DNA of 64,000 nt from Hofstenia miamia (taxonomy: Eukaryota > Xenacoelomorpha > Acoela), in NCBI GenBank assembly GCA_004352715.1, contig SCFE01000074.1:1521769-1585768 (forward strand), given 5' to 3'. Below are positions 32,541 through 44,578 of the stretch, piece after piece. A program made the position numbers and the translations under genes. The notes under the pieces were generated by a model. The model was not told the origin of the DNA and did no database searches. It was given only the letters and a program-made list of their open reading frames with translations. Positions within the stretch are counted from its first letter, which is position 1. Each line of letters starts with the position of its first letter.

Positions 32541-33968
32541 TGATGGTATCTTCTTGAGCTCAATTTTAATGCCTTCCAATGCTTCCTGTTCTTGCCACGT
32601 CCATTTGAACTCCACAGACTTTTTAAGTAAATTCAAGATGTCTTTTGTTTTCTCTGCTAAGTCTGGAAGGAACATACCATAATAATTGAGGAACCCCATC
32701 AATCGTTGTACATCTCAGTGGCTTTGCGGCATTTCAATCTTCTCCAAAAATTCCTTTGCGTTATTTTTTATTGATATCTTCCCTGGCTCGACGACTCATC
32801 CAAGAAAAATTACCTTCTTCTGGGCTAATGAACACTTATTTCCATTGACTTTCAAACCTGCTCTTTGCAACAGATCTAACGTGTGGCCAAGCTTATTTAA
32901 GTGCTCATTGAAAGTATTGCTGGCAACTAAAATGTCATCAATGTAAGCTGATATGCTGGGCTCGAGAATGTTAGCATTGTCTTTGAGTACCTTGGTGACA
33001 TATCACTGGAAGGTAGCTGGCGTGTTACAGAGGCTGAACGCAATATATTTCCACTCATACAGACTGTAAGGAGTAATGAAGGCTGTCGTCGAGATGTCAG
33101 TAGGCCGCATCAGTACCTGCCAGTATGCTTTGCACAAATTGAGGCAGGAAAAGAATTTATATTTGCTAGCATCATATAGAAGATCTTTGTTCCTGTGTAA
33201 CAGATACGCATCCTTGATTGTTATGTCATTGAGTTTTCTGAAATCAATACACAATCGATATTTCTGGCCTTGTTGAATAAATACAGTTGGAGCAGCATAT
33301 GGGCTATTACTCCCCTGTATAATACCACTTTCAATTAAATCGCTAAGAATCTTCTTGTATTCTGGTTTTAGATTTTCAGGAACCCTGTGAACTGGTAATC
33401 TGATTGGTCTGTCATTTTTCAATTCGATCGCATGTTCTTCACCCACTGCCTGACCAATGCTTATTGTTCTGTAATTAAATACTTCATGTTTACTATGAAG
33501 TGGAGAGACTAAAGATTTTCTTTCTTTCTGATTAATATGAGGATGGGAATTGTCAGTAACTGTAGGCACCTTAATGCTGCTCGCCGACTCTCCCAGGTTG
33601 TGAACAGCAGTGCAGATTGGCAAGCAGGTAACAGGTATGCTTTCGACCTTTACTGGCACCTCTATGAGTTGTAACTGAGAAGCTCTGATCTTAACAGGGA
33701 AATTAGCTCCATTCAGCACAGTGACGTACGTTTTCCCATTTGTCACCTTAAATAAGTCGGGTGAGAAAGAGACTCTGCGTATATACTTGCCTTGCTGTCC
33801 TGCAATTATTATATCTCCATTAATATCATCTCCAGAGGTTACTGCAACTCTGGTCCAATGCTTTGGTTCAATTGAAATCAGTTCTCTTAAATTGAAAATA
33901 ATTTCTTTCTCAGGTATAGTAGCAAGTTGGGTAGCCGCCTGATCTTTGATAGCAATGGTGTTATTCAA
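32541..33968 (-). pseudogene. G-element protease-RT linker and reverse transcriptase
   Basis: The 321-codon open stretch 33968-33003 covers the linker (KHWTRVAVTSGDDINGD), then RT: RPIRLPVHRVPENLKPEYKK, IIQGSNSPYAAPTVF, KYRLCIDFRKLNDIT, NLCKAYWQVLM and EWKYIAFSLCNTPATFQ. A TGA at 33003 then replaces the usual Arg/His, and the frame continues through AYIDDILVAS (intact YxDD, about 32960-32930), GLKVNGNKCSL, FLG-TGA-VVEPGK (32796), QSH-TGA-DVQRLMGFLNYYG (32715) and LPDLAEKTK. Domain order and motifs are typical of Ty3/gypsy RT. The in-frame TGAs sit at conserved basic residues, consistent with CGA to TGA decay. Confidence 0.9.
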
Positions 33969-34345
33969 TTACACAAGAGTTCCTTTCCAGGAAATCGTTT
34001 CCCAGGATGAGATCATAAGGGAGGCGATGATCTGAAGTGTCAATTACTAGAAGATCCCCTTCAAATGGCTCTGCATGAATTCTGATCAAAGCATCCCGTA
34101 ACTTTCCTTTCAAGAATGGAGCATTTCCTGAAGCATCGATGAGTTTTGCGCTAGATGGGTCTAAGGATTCTCGATTCAAACACAGCTCTCAACAGCACTC
34201 ATCGCTGATTATGGAGGCAGCAGCTCTGGTATCAACAGTGGCATTAAAGAGATTTCCATTCATTTCAACTGGTATCAAATTTTTCCTTATCAGCTGGGTA
34301 ATCACTAAGATATTTTGTGTGCGTTTGAAGGGAGGCGGCACTCCA
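33961..34345 (-). pseudogene. G-element protease
   Basis: LFNATVDTRAAASIISDECC (about 34255-34195) is the active-site block, with DTRA where retropepsins have DTGA or DSGA (AGA, a CpG-type change from GGA). Then SSAKLIDASGNAPF, HAEPFEGDLLVIDTS and RLPYDLILGNDFLERNS, the ILG helix at the end of the fold. A frame change separates it from the RT frame. Confidence 0.82.
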
Positions 34346-36052
34346 GTTAATTTAAATCCTGCAACATAGTAGGGTTGGCAATTAACTGCACCTTAGCCTT
34401 ACATTGAGACTTAAGATGCCCCTTTTCCCCACAGGTGAAACACTGGACTGAGGATAGGTCGAATCCCTTCTTAGCAACAGTGGGCTTTCTTATTTCAAAT
34501 TTTTTTGTACCAGGCGTACCAGACAGATTAGTGATATCATTGTTAATTCTCTGAGAGTTCTGCAGCATATAAACTATGCTGATGGATTTTCTGATGATTT
34601 CATGCAGGCTATCTTTGGGATCACATCGGACTTCCAACCTGTTCCTGATAGATGGAGGAAAACCTTGACAGATATAAGAAAACAAATCGTGTTGTGAGTA
34701 CTCTTTGATAGGCTACTCAATCAAAACAATTGCTTGACCTGAGTTATGTAATTTCTGATATCATCACCAAATTTAAATGACATATCACACAGCAAAGTTT
34801 TATATTGATGCTTAATGTGCGGCGCCCAGTAATGGTCTTCAAAAAAACCTATCAGCTGCTAATAGTCAGTTTTAATGTTGTGATCAAGCCTCATATATTG
34901 GTTGTACACCAATCCGCTAAGGTACAAAGGGAATTGAGAAACTGCAGACTCTTGTGAGTTTTTGTGTTGCTTCATAGTTAGTTCAAATAAAAAGAACCAT
35001 TCATCAAATGATTGTGAGACAGCATCAATTTGGCCAGTGAATTTCAGTAGAACTGAATGTTTACTATAGACCTGCATTTGTCCATGAGATTCAAGAGGAA
35101 GAATGGATTTCCTATATCGTGGTTGATCATTTATTCCGAATTGCCCCTGGAGTGGGCTAGTATCATTTACGTGCTCTTTGCAAGTAGGCACTACAGCTAT
35201 GCTTACTGGGTCAGGTAACAACTGAATGTACCCCGTCTGAAGAGTAGCTCCAGTGGTAAGGGTAGACACGTGAGTGAGCACTGGTTGAACAAATGTGGGA
35301 TGACTACTTAGAGAGTTGGTACAGAAGGGAACAGAGCTAGATATTACTGGAGAACTTTTAAAGGAGGGAGCTGAGTGTGTAGGATGACTCACACCAACTG
35401 CCTGAACCATCTGCGCCACTTGACCAATGACTCTTTCCACTAACTCATCTAAAGCTCCATTTAGTGCGGCATGATTGACATTCTCATCATTTCTGCATGA
35501 CCCCGCCTCCTCTTGGTGATGTGAATTATTGACGGCACTCTTCAACTCTTGAATCTGTAATTCTAATGCCATTGTCAACTCTAACATCTGTCTTTCCATC
35601 CTTTGGTATGCTACATGCTGTGTATTTTTTTCAGCCTGGAGGGACTCCACGTGCCATTCACTCTCCATCCTTAATGCCACTTGCTGGGATAAGGCTTCTT
35701 TCAAATGTTCTATTTCAGCGTTATGTATGTCGAACTGCAGCATAGATTGGTTAGCACTAACATAACTGTGAGGACGACTCAGAATGGGAGGAGCATTCTG
35801 GGTTTTGAGCATATGGCACAAATTTCAATGAAATCCTGGGCTCATGGTGCCAGCGAAGCTATAAGGGATAGTAGCAGCATTTTGATCCATTCTTTTCGTA
35901 ATTGGGGTAGGAGAATTGGGTTGATAAGGATCAAGTAAAAGTCCAACAGTACAAGGGGTAATGTCCTGGTTACCAACGCTTGTACAGGGGACACTCCTCA
36001 CTGGAGAAGTCCCAAAAGTAGGAGAATAAATAACAGTACGACTAGAATCCAT
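34346..36052 (-). pseudogene. G-element Gag
   Basis: The ATG at 36052 (MDSSRTVIYSPTFGTSP) is chosen because it follows the leader and opens a long frame. A TGA at 35825 interrupts it, and the same frame continues to 34859. Parts in order: Pro/Ser-rich N-terminus; a coiled-coil-like stretch (35710-35530, HNAEIEHLKEALSQQ onward); a Thr/Pro-rich region; the capsid block FTGQIDAVSQSFDEWFFLFE (about 35045-34985); a TAG at 34859; IKHQYKTLLCDMSFKFGDD; and a CCHC knuckle CFTCGEKGHLKSQC (about 34445-34400). At least three stops plus a frame change; not functional as it stands. Confidence 0.85.
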
Positions 36053-36351
36053 AATAATTAGATAGCAAAGCAATAATTTCCAATAACTGACAGTAGGGAG
36101 CATTTCCACAGACACAAAAGAGAAACATAACCCATGAAAGTACCAACATATAACAGACCAAATTTGGGAACATGGCAGTATCTGGTAATAGATCCAACAC
36201 ATAAAGCACTAAGAAAGTAAAACAAAATGAGGAGTTTAACAAATGACATCAGCCAAATAAGACACACTAGGGGTTTCATTGCCATCCCTCAAAGGTAGAG
36301 AAGTTGAGTTGTGCATTGATAGGTGGACTTACACTGAAGTCCTACAGTGAT
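36053..36351 (-). other. G leader between conserved block and gag
   Basis: About 300 bp of 5' leader; overlapping short hydrophobic ORFs look like chance frames. Confidence 0.4.
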
Positions 36352-36375
36352 CAGGGGAAACAACTATCCCAGCTG
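36352..36375 (-). promoter_or_regulatory. 24-nt leader block shared with F
   Basis: Identical over 24 bases to 21531-21554. It lies 79 bp downstream of the PBS here and about 208 bp downstream of it in F. Confidence 0.5.
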
Positions 36376-36453
36376 ATATGCACCAAAAACGAAAACCAAC
36401 TAACATCCAGACCATTGAAAGAAACAACAAGATTAAATAGCTATCACATCAGC

Positions 36454-36471
36454 ATCCTGTCATGGTCGCCA
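36454..36471 (-). promoter_or_regulatory. Primer binding site of G, tRNA-Arg type
   Basis: TGGCGACCATGACAGGAT on the minus strand, immediately after the LTR end TTCTACA. Complementary to the 3' end of a tRNA-Arg (ATCCTGTCATGGTCGCCA). Confidence 0.8.
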
Positions 36472-37391
36472 TGTAGAATTGTGGGCTGGTAGGGTAACTT
36501 AACTAGAAAACTAATTGACTAATTGAATAGTGTTTACATTACAGCCATGATTCCAGAAAGATAGAATAACATAGAACTTATAACTTATAGATCTAACATT
36601 GGTAATTCATCCAAGTGAACAACTACTTTATGTAAAATCCAAGATGACCAATTTGTGTGGCTTCCAGCTGAAGCAAGATCTCCAGATTGAAGTAAAGTGC
36701 TTAACCTACTGACTGGTGCTACCCTATTTGTCTCTCTTTTAATTTCTATCTCACATCAAAATATAAAGGATCTCATTTTCATTGTTATCTCTCATCTCAC
36801 TATTAAATAGTCTGTAATTGCCAGACATTTGTGCTAGCCAACAGCATGGTATCATCACAGTGTTAGGTTGTATAAGTGCATGTATGTGTTGAGCTTTGAA
36901 CAAGAGGTTTATTATTTCCATATACCTAACTGTATACATAACTTAATGAGTCCACAATTTGGGCTGAATAGTCAAAGACTTCCAGGAGCTACGTGTTGCC
37001 CTGTGCTTGAGAAAGCACTCCCAAATTGTTGCCAAACTTAAGCAATAAGTTTCATAAAGATATAATAAAAAGGAAAAATACAATGGTAAAAACAGCAGTT
37101 GAGAGTAGATAAAATCTATTAAACATTCTCTACAAGTCTCTCAGGTTTTATACAAAAATTGAGTTATTACCTGCCTTTGTTTACAAAAATAGTTGTCTAC
37201 GTAGTTTAATCATGATCAATTATTCCCTCGTAAATTCAATTTGAGCAATAAAATGATAAGCACCACCGAGGGGACAGTAAACTAACAATAACAACCTGAA
37301 ATCGAAATAAGTGAACTGACGTCATGGTGACGTAAAAATACAAAATAACTAATAAATAACTAAATTGAAAAAGTCCCTGAGTGACTCTACA
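36472..37391 (-). mobile_element. LTR-G, 5' LTR of element G (920 bp)
   Basis: In minus orientation TGTAGAGTCACTCAGGGAC...CCCACAATTCTACA, followed by PBS, leader and gag. It sits 22 bp upstream of the gag start of the plus-strand J element, so G inserted into the J leader or 5' end. The right flank is CTAT. The matching 3' LTR is not in the window. Confidence 0.87.
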
Positions 37392-37413
37392 CTATCATTA
37401 CATGAAAAAGAAA

Positions 37414-39070
37414 ATGCCAAATACATGTAGTAAGAAACAAGTCACTCTCACATCTCATTCTAACCCCCATTCAAAATACAAAACCCTCTCAAGGGATGAA
37501 CTCATCAAAAAAACCCATTCATTCAAAACCAACATAGAGGCACTAAAGCAAAACATCAAAGAAATCCAGATTGAAAATTACAGAAGATATGAAATGATCA
37601 AGAAAGAAAACCAAAACCTATGTCAGGAAATAGCACTATTACAAGCTGATGAAATTCAAATTGTTGATGAATACAAGAAACTTCAAATGTCCAAAAAGCA
37701 AATGTACTTTGAACTAAAAGAAGTACAAACCCAAAATCAGCACCTGGGCAAAGAAAATGTAGCACTTGAAATTCTACAACAAAGAGTAGAAATCTCAAAT
37801 GACATTCTTGAGCAGAACAATAATCTCTTGAAACAAGCAAATGAAAGTAATCAACAGAACATTCAAATTACAAAAAAGGCAAAAAATACTGTACTTCAAC
37901 CTCAAATGTATAAACAAAAATTCACCTTAATGCTATCTGCAACATTAATCCTAACTTTGCAATCTTAAACACTTCAGCAAGTTCAAATGAACTTATACCC
38001 AGACAAACCACTCTGGGACATCAGGTTCAAACTCCACCTGTTCCAATAAATGAAACTATTCCTCAACAGTACTCTCCAATAACCATTTCAGAGTTAACAA
38101 ACATCATAGGGCAAACTTTGCTCAGTCACCAATATTAAATCCTCTATTTGATAACATCAATAACAAACTAGAAATATTAAATGATAGTTTAAAATATTTG
38201 AAAAACCCCATTACTGATAATCTAATTAAATCTAAACTGCCACAATTGGCTCCTGAATACAACCTTAAATTGTGAATGCCACCTAGAAAATTTTCTGGCA
38301 AAGCTGATGGTATTTTCCCAACATTTGAGGAATGGCTCTTCACTTATGAACAGCACCTAACCATTCAAAAAGCAATCAAAGAGCATCCTCTCACTCAATT
38401 TTCTAACTATTACCTAACCTTAGATAACATCACTAAAATCAGAATATTCTTTGTTGATTCAAAATTTTTATGACCACTTTCATGCACCAACTGCATGTTG
38501 CAACCAATACAAAATTCTTTTAAACAAAACAACTTACTCACAAGATGATGATATCAAAGAGTACATCCTGCAAGTTGAATGCCTATATTGACTTCAACCA
38601 TATTGATCTTCAACCAAATACTCTTCATATGATTTGTTTACTAAAATCACTTATGGTATGCCTCATTAAATCAGACACAGATTTGAACAGAAATGTAGCC
38701 CTGATGATGAGATATCTACCTTTATCAAAAAAGCCATAGAGGCTAAACTTCAGATAAAGAACTACAAAAAAATATCTCATCAAATAAAATTAAATGAGTC
38801 AGCACCATCAAAATATTACATTCCAAAATCAAGGAAAGCTGTAATGAGACAGTGGCACTATCAACAAAAACTGAACCAACTGCCACAGAGACACGTCCAA
38901 AGGCCCTCAACCTAAATAAAATTCACAGTAACTGCTGTGGTCAATGCAGACATATCTGCACTAACTGTATAGCATCCATTCATCTACTGGTGGACAAAGA
39001 ATGTTATTACACTGATGATAGTCACATTTACAAATCTGATTCCAATGACAATGATGATCTAAACTACTAA
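37414..39070 (+). pseudogene. J-element Gag
   Basis: ATG at 37414 (MPNTCSKKQVTLTSH). 37480-37870 is a long Lys/Glu/Gln-rich coiled coil (for example IEALKQNIKEIQIENYRR), open to 37968. After a frame change the capsid block PPRKFSGKADGIFPTFEEWL (38277-38340) is clear. The knuckle at about 38930-38965 is SNCCGQCRHICTNC: the first Cys is Ser, so the CCHC is damaged. Several stops are present. Upstream sequence is replaced by LTR-G. Protease follows in plus orientation. Confidence 0.78.
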
Positions 39071-39108
39071 GAGCATCAACTCCCAGCTGAGCAGGAACAG
39101 TTCTAGTA

Positions 39109-39472
39109 ATGACTGACCTACAAAAAAACACTATACCTGTTACCATTAACAGCATAGTAACTCAAGCCACTGTTGATACCAGTGCTTCAGTGTCAATTAT
39201 AGCTGATACCTGTACACATCAAATTGGCATTCATCATAATACCATTACCTCTCATAACCATAGACTAGTTAATGCCACCAACAATACCAAATGCAAAATA
39301 GACAACCTTGAATTCACTATTTCAAACACCAAATTCAACCACAACATTCTAGTGATTCTAGGAAAAGACTTCCTCAAAAAGTATCAATGCATCATTAATT
39401 TAATGAATAAAATCATAAAAATCAATCTGCATAATAAGGACATAACAACTCACCTACAAACCATTGAATAAA
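39109..39472 (+). pseudogene. J-element protease, split by LTR-A4
   Basis: TVDTSASVSIIADTC (about 39170-39210) is the active-site block, with DTSA where DTGA is expected (AGT, a CpG-type change from GGT). NILVILGKDFLKKYQCIINL (about 39340-39400) gives the ILG helix. The open frame runs to the target duplicate TAAA, where a solo A LTR is inserted; pol resumes at 41246. Confidence 0.82.
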
Positions 39473-41245
39473 TGTAGCATCATCCAAAAAGGCAACTAAA
39501 AGCTGAATAACGTCGAATGATTATCAATTGAAATTAATTGTAAAAAATTTAGTTAATGAACTTTAGTTTATTTTTGTAAAATGCAACTAAGATTTAATAT
39601 TGGTCAAAATAAGAAACTTGTTAGCCGATCAAGAGGTAATTGACAAATTAAATTGAGCAAACTAATGCTTATGTATGAACAGCCATATTGGCAGACGAAT
39701 CATTTGAATTTTAAAATCGGCAGGTATTTTTGTAGAAATTTTATAAATAGCTTTGATTCAACCATAATTTTGATGAACAATAAATTCTTCGGAGTTTATT
39801 TAATTTTCANNNNNNNNNNNNNNNNNNNNNNNNNNNNNNNNNNNNNNNNNNNNNNNNNNNNNNNNNNNNNNNNNNNNNNNNNNNNNNNNNNNNNNNNNNN
39901 NNNNNNNNNNNNNNNNNNNNNNNNNNNNNNNNNNNNNNNNNNNNNNNNNNNNNNNNNNNNNNNNNNNNNNNNNNNNNNNNNNNNNNNNNNNNNNNNNNNN
40001 NNNNNNNNNNNNNNNNNNNNNNNNNNNNNNNNNNNNNNNNNNNNNNNNNNNNNNNNNNNNNNNNNNNNNNNNNNNNNNNNNNNNNNNNNNNNNNNNNNNN
40101 NNNNNNNNNNNNNNNNNNNNNNNNNNNNNNNNNNNNNNNNNNNNNNNNNNNNNNNNNNNNNNNNNNNNNNNNNNNNNNNNNNNNNNNNNNNNNNNNNNNN
40201 NNNNNNNNNNNNNNNNNNNNNNNNNNNNNNNNNNNNNNNNNNNNNNNNNNNNNNNNNNNNNNNNNNNNNNNNNNNNNNNNNNNNNNNNNNNNNNNNNNNN
40301 NNNNNNNNNNNNNNNNNNNNNNNNNNNNNNNNNNNNNNNNNNNNNNNNNNNNNNNNNNNNNNNNNNNNNNNNNNNNNNNNNNNNNNNNNNNNNNNNNNNN
40401 NNNNNNNNNNNNNNNNNNNNNNNNNNNNNNNNNNNNNNNNNNNNNNNNNNNNNNNNNNNNNNNNNNNNNNNNNNNNNNNNNNNNNNNNNNNNNNNNNNNN
40501 NNNNNNNNNNNNNNNNNNNNNNNNNNNNNNNNNNNNNNNNNNNNNNNNNNNNNNNNNNNNNNNNNNNNNNNNNNNNNNNNNNNNNNNNNNNNNNNNNNNN
40601 NNNNNNNNNNNNNNNNNNNNNNNNNNNNNNNNNNNNNNNNNNNNNNNNNNNNNNNNNNNNNNNNNNNNNNNNNNNNNNNNNNNNNNNNNNNNNNNNNNNN
40701 NNNNNNNNNNNNNNNNNNNNNNNNNNNNNNNNNNNNNNNNNNNNNNNNNNNNNNNNNNNNNNNNNNNNNNNNNNNNNNNNNNNNNNNNNNNNNNNNNNNN
40801 NNNNNNNNNTATATTATTACATGCAGTTAGTGTCAATGCCCGGTTGCTTTATTAAATAAAAACAACAAACACTTTACAACTCTGAGTTTAAGTCAGTTAC
40901 AACTTTACTTGAGTGCACACACCGAGCTAACGTAAGGCATACATAATTAATCCCAGTTGAGCTGAGATGGTGATGTGGACTCAACCATCGTTGCAGAAGA
41001 GGAGGAGCTGTGTTGTGGAGATTGGCTTTGGGCAGGAGCCCATGGAACAACTGAAGAGGAAACATCATACTGCCCAGTCACCTAAACAGTGATGGTTAAT
41101 ACTCAAGTACTTAATTAACATAACTAGTTAATAAGAAAGAGAAGTCTGATGGATCAACAAATGGGTAACACCTCACCCACAGTTTACTAAGCATCCCTTA
41201 ACAGTGATTAGACACGGCGTAACAAGCTAGGTGGAGGATGTTACA
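39473..41245 (+). mobile_element. Solo LTR-A4 with 4-bp target duplication, internal 1000-N gap
   Basis: TGTAGCATCATCCAAAAAGG...GGTGGAGGATGTTACA, flanked by TAAA at 39469-39472 and 41246-41249. N fill 39810-40809. J pol continues on either side. The other A LTRs are ~1.15 kb, so the gap is either over-sized or holds an unread insertion. Compared with LTR-A5 it has CG to CA/TG changes (GAGCAAACTAATGC against GAGCGAAATAACGC). Confidence 0.88.
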
Positions 41246-42480
41246 TAAAAACTGTACTATTATGCCCTTTGCAATCAAAATAGATTGAACCATTTAGCTG
41301 GCACTTCATCACTCTCACCAGTGACCAGTCAAAAACAACTGATATTGTCATAAACCACCAACAAGGCATGAATTCTAAAAAATCTTAATATTAGCATCAA
41401 TATTTTGAAACAATACCTGTACTACAGCCATACTCAATAAAACCAATAAGTTGATTACCATCACACCAGAGAACATCAAGATTTATGCTTCACTTGTAAT
41501 AACTGTTGTGTGCAAGAAACCAAAACCAAATCTATCCATTACACTAGATTAAAAAAAACTGCTAATATTTCTACACCAACCATCACCACTGCTTCACAAT
41601 CTCACCTAAGTGAGTCTGAAGCAGATTCTCTCACTCAGTTATTACAAAAACATAAAACCATTTTGAATTTCAATACCATTAGTGTGGGGAAAGCCATCAA
41701 GGGGAGCCTGCATAGAGACAGTGAACAACACACCAATTTGACAATCAGTCTGACCTGTGCCAGAACACCTAAAACAGGAATACTCTAAAATCATTATGGA
41801 CTTACTAAATAACAGTATCATCCAGCCATCAAAAAGCTCATATGCATTGCCAACTGTGTTCATCAAACAAAATTTCAAATATAGATTGTGCATAGACTTT
41901 TGTAAGCTCAATAATATTACCAAAAAAGATGCTTATCCTCTTCCTCAAATTGATCAAATATTGTACACATCATGTCTAAATTCATTCTTTACAAAACTTG
42001 ACTTATGTAAAGCCTATTGGCAAGTGCCAATGTGTAAATCTGACATAGAAAAAACTGCTTTTTGCTCCTCATGGTTTCTTTGAATGGCTCTACATAGCCT
42101 TTGCCCTTTGTAATGCACCATCCATGTTTCAACATTATGTCACAAGGGTACTACAAAATGACAAACACCAACTAGACAAAGGGATCACAGCATATATTGA
42201 CAATATTCTCATTGCATCAAAAATGATACCCAACCACTTAGAAAAACTTGATAAGATCTTACATTTATTAAAATCTTCTGGTCTAAGAATAAATGCACAA
42301 AAATGTCACTTCCTGGAAAAATCACTTGTATTCCTCAGCAGGAAAATTGAAAAAGGAAAATTAAGCCTAAAGGAAGATGCATGTAAGACAATTGAAAAAA
42401 TTATGCCATACAACAACAAAAAATACATACAATTAATATTAGGTTTTTTCAATTATTACTGAATATTCATACCAAATATT
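41246..42480 (+). pseudogene. J-element protease-RT linker and reverse transcriptase
   Basis: The linker is at 41246-41750. RT: MPEHLKQEYSKIIMDLLNNS, IIQPSKSSYALPTVF, KYRLCIDFCKLNNITKKDAY and LDLCKAYWQVPM (41757-42083). A frame change at about 42070-42120 is followed by APSMFQHYVTRVL, AYIDNILIAS (about 42190-42220; YIDN instead of YIDD, a CpG-type change), GLRINAQKCHFLEKS and QLILGFFNYY then a stop. Same domain order as G and C. Inactive through the frame change and the lost catalytic Asp. Confidence 0.88.
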
Positions 42481-43030
42481 GCTGAAAAACCCATCCATAC
42501 ATCTAATCTAAAAGCTAAAGCACCACCAACAAGAATTAGACAATTTAAAATCAAAATTGAAATGCTTAACTAGTCTGAATACCCCAGATTTTTTTAAGGA
42601 ATTCATCCTTGATTGTGGTGCCAGTTCCATAGCCATCTGTGTGGCACTATGTCAAATGATCAATTGAATAGAAACAGCAATCCACTTTTTCAGCTGCAAA
42701 CTCCACCCAGCAGAATTGAACTATGGCTCAACAAAGGCTGAGATGCATGCCCTCATTGAAAGCCTGAAAAAATTCAGATATTTCCTGCTAGGCCAATCAC
42801 ACTTCACTGTCCACACTGACAATTCCAGCATAAGTTGGCTGAAAAAATTCTCTGGTGACTGTTCCAACATCATTGCTTGGTGGATTGAGTGTTTGACCAA
42901 CTTCAACTTCACAATAGTTCACTGCAAAGGCAGACAATACACAAATGCTAATATTTTAACTGCATTACCACAATACCATCATGATGAAACCAAACTAATG
43001 AAAAAGAATGCCCCTTTTCCATTTATCTCC
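42481..43030 (+). pseudogene. J-element RNase H domain
   Basis: FILDCGASSIAI (about 42605-42640): the first catalytic Asp of the DAS box is Gly. Then HFFSCKLHPAELNYGSTKAE, MHALIESLKKFRYFLLGQ, HFTVHTDNSSISWLKKFSGD and IIAWWIECLTNFNFTI. Positions 42716-43033 are an open frame. The next residues resemble the RNase H-integrase connection (ILTALPQYHHDETK). Confidence 0.85.
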
Positions 43031-43294
43031 TAGTCAGCATACCATAACTTGCCTGATATCAACACAGATAGGCAAGGCCATCCAATACTACCAGTCTATC
43101 TAAAAGAGGAGGTTAATGAACAAGAGATCAATAAATATCAACACAATGACATCCAATTAAAAATAAAATAAAAAATCTGAAAACACCATTAACCAATTTA
43201 ATCAATAAATATTACAATAACTATTAATGGGCTTTAACAGTGATTGGTCTTCTGTTTGTCATGGATAAAGATCACAATCAAATTGCATTACTGG
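43031..43294 (+). pseudogene. J-element connection and integrase start
   Basis: Degraded sequence between RNase H and the inserted LTR (LPDINTDRQGHPILPVYLKEE and further blocks), with several stops. It ends in the target duplicate CTGG. Confidence 0.5.
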
Positions 43295-44578
43295 TGTAGA
43301 GTCACTCAGGGCCTGGATATTTCAGTTAGGAGGTTTCAATTCTCCTGGTGTATCACATCCATACATTTACAATTTTCAATTTGGATTATTTTGATTTTTT
43401 TCTTTTAATTTTTTTAACTTAATTTCAAAGCAAAGAATTTTTTTGACAAGTTTTTTCTTTGTGAGGGAATCATATTGTGATCAAGGAGTTGGATTGATTT
43501 GTTCAGGGCTAGCAGCTTTTTGCTTCTGATGTGTTTTTGGCATGACTTTTCTTCCTGTTGTCAAAGGAGCTTTGCTAGGCACAAATTGACTAGTAATTAA
43601 CAAATAGGTATTGTAGAGTCACTCAGGGCCTCCTTTTTTGATTTTATTATTTCAGCACTCTGAAATAGTGTTGTGTCTTTTTGATGTTTTGATTTCCTTA
43701 TTTGCTGCTATCTATTTGTATCAATTTCTCTTAATTGATTATTTGAATTTCAATTATAGTTATTTGATAGTGTTAGTATTTGCCCCCTTGATTTGAATTA
43801 CATGTGATCACTTTTTTTAACTTTGCAAGTGAAATTGTGCTTTGAAACTGTAAATAATCCAGGTAATAAGTTACAGATTTTTGAAATAAATATCTGATTT
43901 ACTGTAGTGAAGCACACAATAAATTTAGCTTCCTTCAACTGCATTCAATCTTTTTCATTTAATTATCTACTAACCCATTTTAGATTCATCATTAAAGATT
44001 TGGTAATGATAACTATTGCTTATGATCCAGTGACAATTCAGGAGGAAACTGCACCAGGTCTGGGGCAACAAATAGCTCCTTAATGGTGACAGCCCAAATC
44101 ATGGCCACTTTAGGTTACAATTACATGTAGGGAATAACATCTTTTATTTGATCTGTTTGTACAAGCATAGAATAATTTACACTTTGCAGATATACTATGC
44201 TGTTGGTGAACATGAATGCACAGCAATTATGAGCCTTCTACTTGTTATTTATTTACATGAGCTGAGATAAGAGAACTCTGAGAAAAATTGTTTATTGAGC
44301 TAAAAATTAATACTTGAAACACACAGTTAGCACCTTGGTGAGTAGGGATGGCTTCAAAGATATGGCTTTGGCTTGGTGCTGTGTGAATTAGTCACTGCTG
44401 AAGTTCTTTTTGGAATGGAATTTTGTTATTTGTTAGGCAAAAATCAGTGAACCACCAATGTACGTTTTCTGTTGGAATGTGGGTCACTCTCTGCTATGGT
44501 AGACTTTGCAACCTTTGATCTAAACTCTTGAGTTGCCCAGTACTGCTAGAGTAGCCAGAGCTCCCCCATGATTCTACA
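43295..44578 (+). mobile_element. Solo F-type LTR carrying a captured gag flank, CTGG target duplication
   Basis: One insertion flanked by CTGG (43291-43294, 44579-44582). It consists of 20 bp of LTR start (TGTAGAGTCACTCAGGGCCT, 43295-43314), then 297 bp that are the reverse complement of 23860-24156 (leader and gag start of K), then a complete F LTR (43612-44578) ending GATTCTACA. At 24 kb the same 297 bp lie directly outside the 5' LTR of the F element. The whole composite must have inserted as a unit. Confidence 0.85.

Noticed and set aside
6499-33005. In-frame TGA codons read as Arg, suggesting a variant genetic code or programmed readthrough
   Set aside because: Sister copies have CGA or AGA at these sites, frameshifts and TAG/TAA also occur, and the changes fit CpG deamination.
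36053-36285. Overlapping 60-125-codon hydrophobic ORFs upstream of G gag
   Set aside because: They sit in the leader in competing frames with no conservation in F; only the frame from 36052 matches Gag order.
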